A stretch of DNA of 52,939 bases from Bacteroidales bacterium. Its GTDB lineage: Bacteria > Bacteroidota > Bacteroidia > Bacteroidales > Bacteroidaceae. Made by a program: the position numbers and the translations under genes. The notes under the pieces were generated by a model, which was not told the origin of the DNA, did no database searches, and saw only the letters and a program-made list of their open reading frames with translations. This document shows, piece by piece, positions 50,844-52,939 of this stretch. The stretch is taken from contig SFFB01000037.1 in the NCBI GenBank assembly GCA_004557035.1, positions 1 to 52,939 on the forward strand. Reading direction: 5' to 3'. The first letter of the stretch is position 1; each line of letters opens with the position of its first letter.

Positions 50844-52361
50844 TTATGCCGGCAGGGCGGCAATGGCGGCCTGCATGCGGCGCAGGGTCTCGTCTTTGCC
50901 GAGGAAGGCGGCCAGTTCGTACATGTCGGGGCCTTTGCCCGTGCCCACCAGGCAGACACGCCAGGGGTTCCAGGGCTTGATGCCCGTCGCTTCGGCCCAG
51001 GCGTCGATGACGGCCTTCTGGCTCTCCACGCTGAAGTCGTTCAGTCCGTCCAGCTTTTGGGCCAGTGCCTGCATCTCGGCGGCGGTGCCTTCTTTCCAGT
51101 TCTTGCGGGTGAACTTGTCGTCCATCGTGTAGGCCTCGGGGGCTGTGAAGAAGAAGTCGCACATCGGCCAAAGGTCGGCAATGAAGTTGATCTTCTTCAT
51201 TTTCATCATGCCCACCACGGCGGCAGCACGCTCGGCGGTGGTGTGGATGCCGTTGCCCTCGAGTATCTGCATGAAAGCCGGGGCCAATTGGGCGTCGGGG
51301 GTGTTGATGAGATATTCGCGGTTAAACCACAACCCTTTCACATAGTCAAAGCGTGCACCGCTCTTCGAGCACTTCTCGAGGTCGAAGAGGCGGACGAGAT
51401 CGTCCATCGAGAGGATTTCCTGTTCGGTGCCGGGGTTCCAGCCCAGCAGGGCGAGGAAGTTGATCACCGCCTCGGGCAGGTAGCCGCTTTCGCGATAGCC
51501 CGAGCAAACGGTGCCGTCGGCGCCGTGCCATTCGAGCGGGAACACGGGGAAACCCAGTCGGTCGCCGTCGCGCTTGGAGAGTTTGCCTTTGCCGTCGGGC
51601 TTGAGCAGCAGGGGCAAGTGGGCAAACTCGGGCATCGTGTCGGTCCAGCCGAAGGCGCGGTAGAGCAACACGTGGAGTGGGGCACTGGGCAGCCACTCCT
51701 CGCCGCGGATGACGTGGCTCACCTCCATGAGGTGGTCGTCCACGATATTGGCCAGGTGGTAGGTGGGCAGGTTGTCGGCACTCTTATAGAGCACCTTGTC
51801 GTCCAGAATGTCAGACATCACCTTCACCTCGCCGCGGATGATGTCGTGCACCACAATCTCCTCGCCGGGCTCCACCTTGAAGCGCACCACATATTTCTCG
51901 CCGGCCTCGATGAGCCGTTGCGTCTCTTCGTCGCCCAGTGTGAGCTGGTTGCGCATTTCGCCGCGGGTGTGGGCGTCGTATTGGAAGTTTTTCACGCTCT
52001 CGCGCTTGGCGTTGAGTTCTTCGGGCGTGTCGAAAGCCACATAGGCCTTGCCGCTCTCGAGCAGCTGGTCCACATATTTCACGTAGATGTCTTTGCGCTC
52101 GCTCTGCCGGTAGGGGCCGTAGTTGCCGCCAATGCCCACGCCTTCGTCAAACGTGATGCCGAGCCATTTGAACGCCTCGGTGATATAGGCTTCGGCGCCG
52201 GGCACGAAGCGGGTGGAGTCGGTGTCTTCGATGCGGAAGATGAGTTCGCCGCCCCGCTGGTGGGCAAAGAGATAGTTATAGAGGGCCGTGCGCACGCCGC
52301 CGATGTGCAGCGGTCCGGTGGGACTGGGCGCAAAGCGCACTCTCGTTTTTCGTTGGGTCAT
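50844..52361 (-). CDS. gltX: Glutamyl-tRNA synthetase
   Basis: 505 residues, class I. HIGH region RFAPSPTGPLHIGGVRTALYN, KMSKS as GKLSKRDGDRLG, and the anticodon-binding helical C-terminus. Has no zinc-binding cysteine cluster in the stem-contact region. Heads the seven-gene unit and has its own consensus promoter. Confidence 0.97.
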   Translation of the reverse strand: MTQRKTRVRFAPSPTGPLHIGGVRTALYNYLFAHQRGGELIFRIEDTDSTRFVPGAEAYITEAFKWLGITFDEGVGIGGNYGPYRQSERKDIYVKYVDQLLESGKAYVAFDTPEELNAKRESVKNFQYDAHTRGEMRNQLTLGDEETQRLIEAGEKYVVRFKVEPGEEIVVHDIIRGEVKVMSDILDDKVLYKSADNLPTYHLANIVDDHLMEVSHVIRGEEWLPSAPLHVLLYRAFGWTDTMPEFAHLPLLLKPDGKGKLSKRDGDRLGFPVFPLEWHGADGTVCSGYRESGYLPEAVINFLALLGWNPGTEQEILSMDDLVRLFDLEKCSKSGARFDYVKGLWFNREYLINTPDAQLAPAFMQILEGNGIHTTAERAAAVVGMMKMKKINFIADLWPMCDFFFTAPEAYTMDDKFTRKNWKEGTAAEMQALAQKLDGLNDFSVESQKAVIDAWAEATGIKPWNPWRVCLVGTGKGPDMYELAAFLGKDETLRRMQAAIAALPA

Positions 52362-52386
52362 AGTGGTGGTATTTTAATATTTTTTG

Positions 52387-52417
52387 CGAAGTTACACCAA
52401 TTGAGCGAGTCTGCAAA
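52387..52417 (-). promoter_or_regulatory. Promoter of the gltX-metG cluster
   Basis: On the minus strand TTTG (52417-52414), 19 bases, TAACTTCG (52394-52387), one base off TAnnTTTG. It lies 26 bases before the gltX ATG. Confidence 0.7.
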
Positions 52418-52629
52418 ACGGTGGTGTAAGTTTTTCGGTTTGGACGCTCCGGCGGCTGAACGACGGCACAAAGGTACCAAAATGGCCCGGCCGTCGGCAT
52501 TTAACCATTTCCCGGGTTCAAAAGCCGGGACCGAGAGTGACAAAAAAGCCTCGATTAGCTGCCAAAATGCCTATTTTGCTGTTACAAATGTCGTAAAAAG
52601 TTCACAAATTCACACCTATCGCCATTTTT

Positions 52630-52708
52630 CATAAGGACCGCCAGTAGCGCAATAAGGACAACATTTACGGGAATAAGGACAATTGCTCCGCGCCTTATTC
52701 CCGTAACG
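52630..52708. repeat. Repeat family E copy
   Basis: CATAAGGACCGCCAGTAGCG, AATAAGGACAACATTTACGG, GAATAAGGACAATTGC, CCTTATTCCCGTAACGGCC. Closest to the copy at 29321. Confidence 0.7.
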
Positions 52709-52800
52709 GCCATAAATAATTATTGCTGTCCGGTAAACAGTTCTAATGGTTTAATTCGTTGATGTTTGTGGCGGATAAGCCCCTACCGAGCATATTAAGC

Positions 52801-52873
52801 GGGCTGAAAGCCCAATCAAATCCGACGAAGGAGGATTTGCCCATAGCACTAAGTTTGCCCCTGTAATCGGGCA
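52801..52873. repeat. Degenerate family C palindromic repeat
   Basis: GGGCTGAAAGCCC hairpin then GACGAAGGAGGATTTGCCC and CCCCTGTAATCGGGC. Only the first hairpin agrees with 13565. Confidence 0.45.
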
Positions 52874-52939
52874 CCGCCCGTTCACAAGAGCAAACAATAA
52901 GAAAAAATAAAATTGGATTGCCTGGTTCTTCTTACTTTT

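Noticed and set aside
50835..52634. 599-codon open frame opposite gltX
   Set aside because: Shadow of gltX; low-complexity composition, runs into the repeat region beyond gltX.

Overview
The window looks like a chromosomal segment from a GC-rich member of the Bacteroidales, most probably Prevotellaceae. The evidence is promoters of the TTTG / TAnnTTTG type instead of TTGACA/TATAAT, the gene order trpBEGDCFA, a three-gene frdCAB/sdhCAB operon, DUF4369/DUF3108/Ig-like lipoproteins, a secreted protein ending in the Prevotella-type YDLNGR...GKKVFIK tail, and several interspersed repeat families that fill almost every large intergenic space. No rRNA, tRNA, CRISPR array, transposase or integrase was seen.

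Layout. (1) 1-3.78 kb is a clearly AT-rich accessory stretch: the end of a RecQ-like helicase gene cut by the window edge, a tail-anchored coiled-coil gene, a zinc-ribbon remnant, a zinc-knuckle gene and a WG-repeat gene. It contains a degenerate second copy of the 3' end of dnaK plus its terminator. (2) 3.84-15.2 kb: dnaK with a textbook sigma-54 promoter, a frameshifted secreted protein with a 59-aa companion peptide, a small conserved gene, typA/bipA and a DUF4369 lipoprotein. Between them lie five ~220-300 bp long palindromes built of nested hairpins, with 61-62 bp tandem tails. (3) 15.3-21.9 kb: a complete tryptophan operon preceded by a transcription attenuator whose leader peptide has tandem Trp codons; trpF has a one-base frameshift. 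(4) 22.0-28.8 kb: a glycan/LPS operon (tsaE, GT2, WaaP-like kinase, galactofuranosyltransferase-like GT2, GT11, GT2/92-like, GT14, glf). (5) 29.6-37.3 kb, plus strand: sdhC-sdhA-sdhB, cysS, HI0933-type flavoprotein and NhaC-type antiporter. (6) 37.4-40.1 kb: an internally deleted methyltransferase gene and an arsR-permease-thioredoxin operon. (7) 40.5-52.4 kb, minus strand: a PD-(D/E)XK/AAA gene, then a tightly spaced gltX-waaA-GH3-Ig lipoprotein-DUF3108-lpxL-metG cluster.

How it fits together: regions 4 and 7 both supply the outer membrane (Kdo transfer, lipid A acylation, sugar transfer including galactofuranose), region 5 covers anaerobic fumarate respiration and sodium/proton balance, region 3 is regulated tryptophan synthesis. 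The most unusual material is non-coding: the palindrome family, an inverted pair of palindromes flanking typA, and a second repeat family whose end coincides with the -7 promoter box of several genes.
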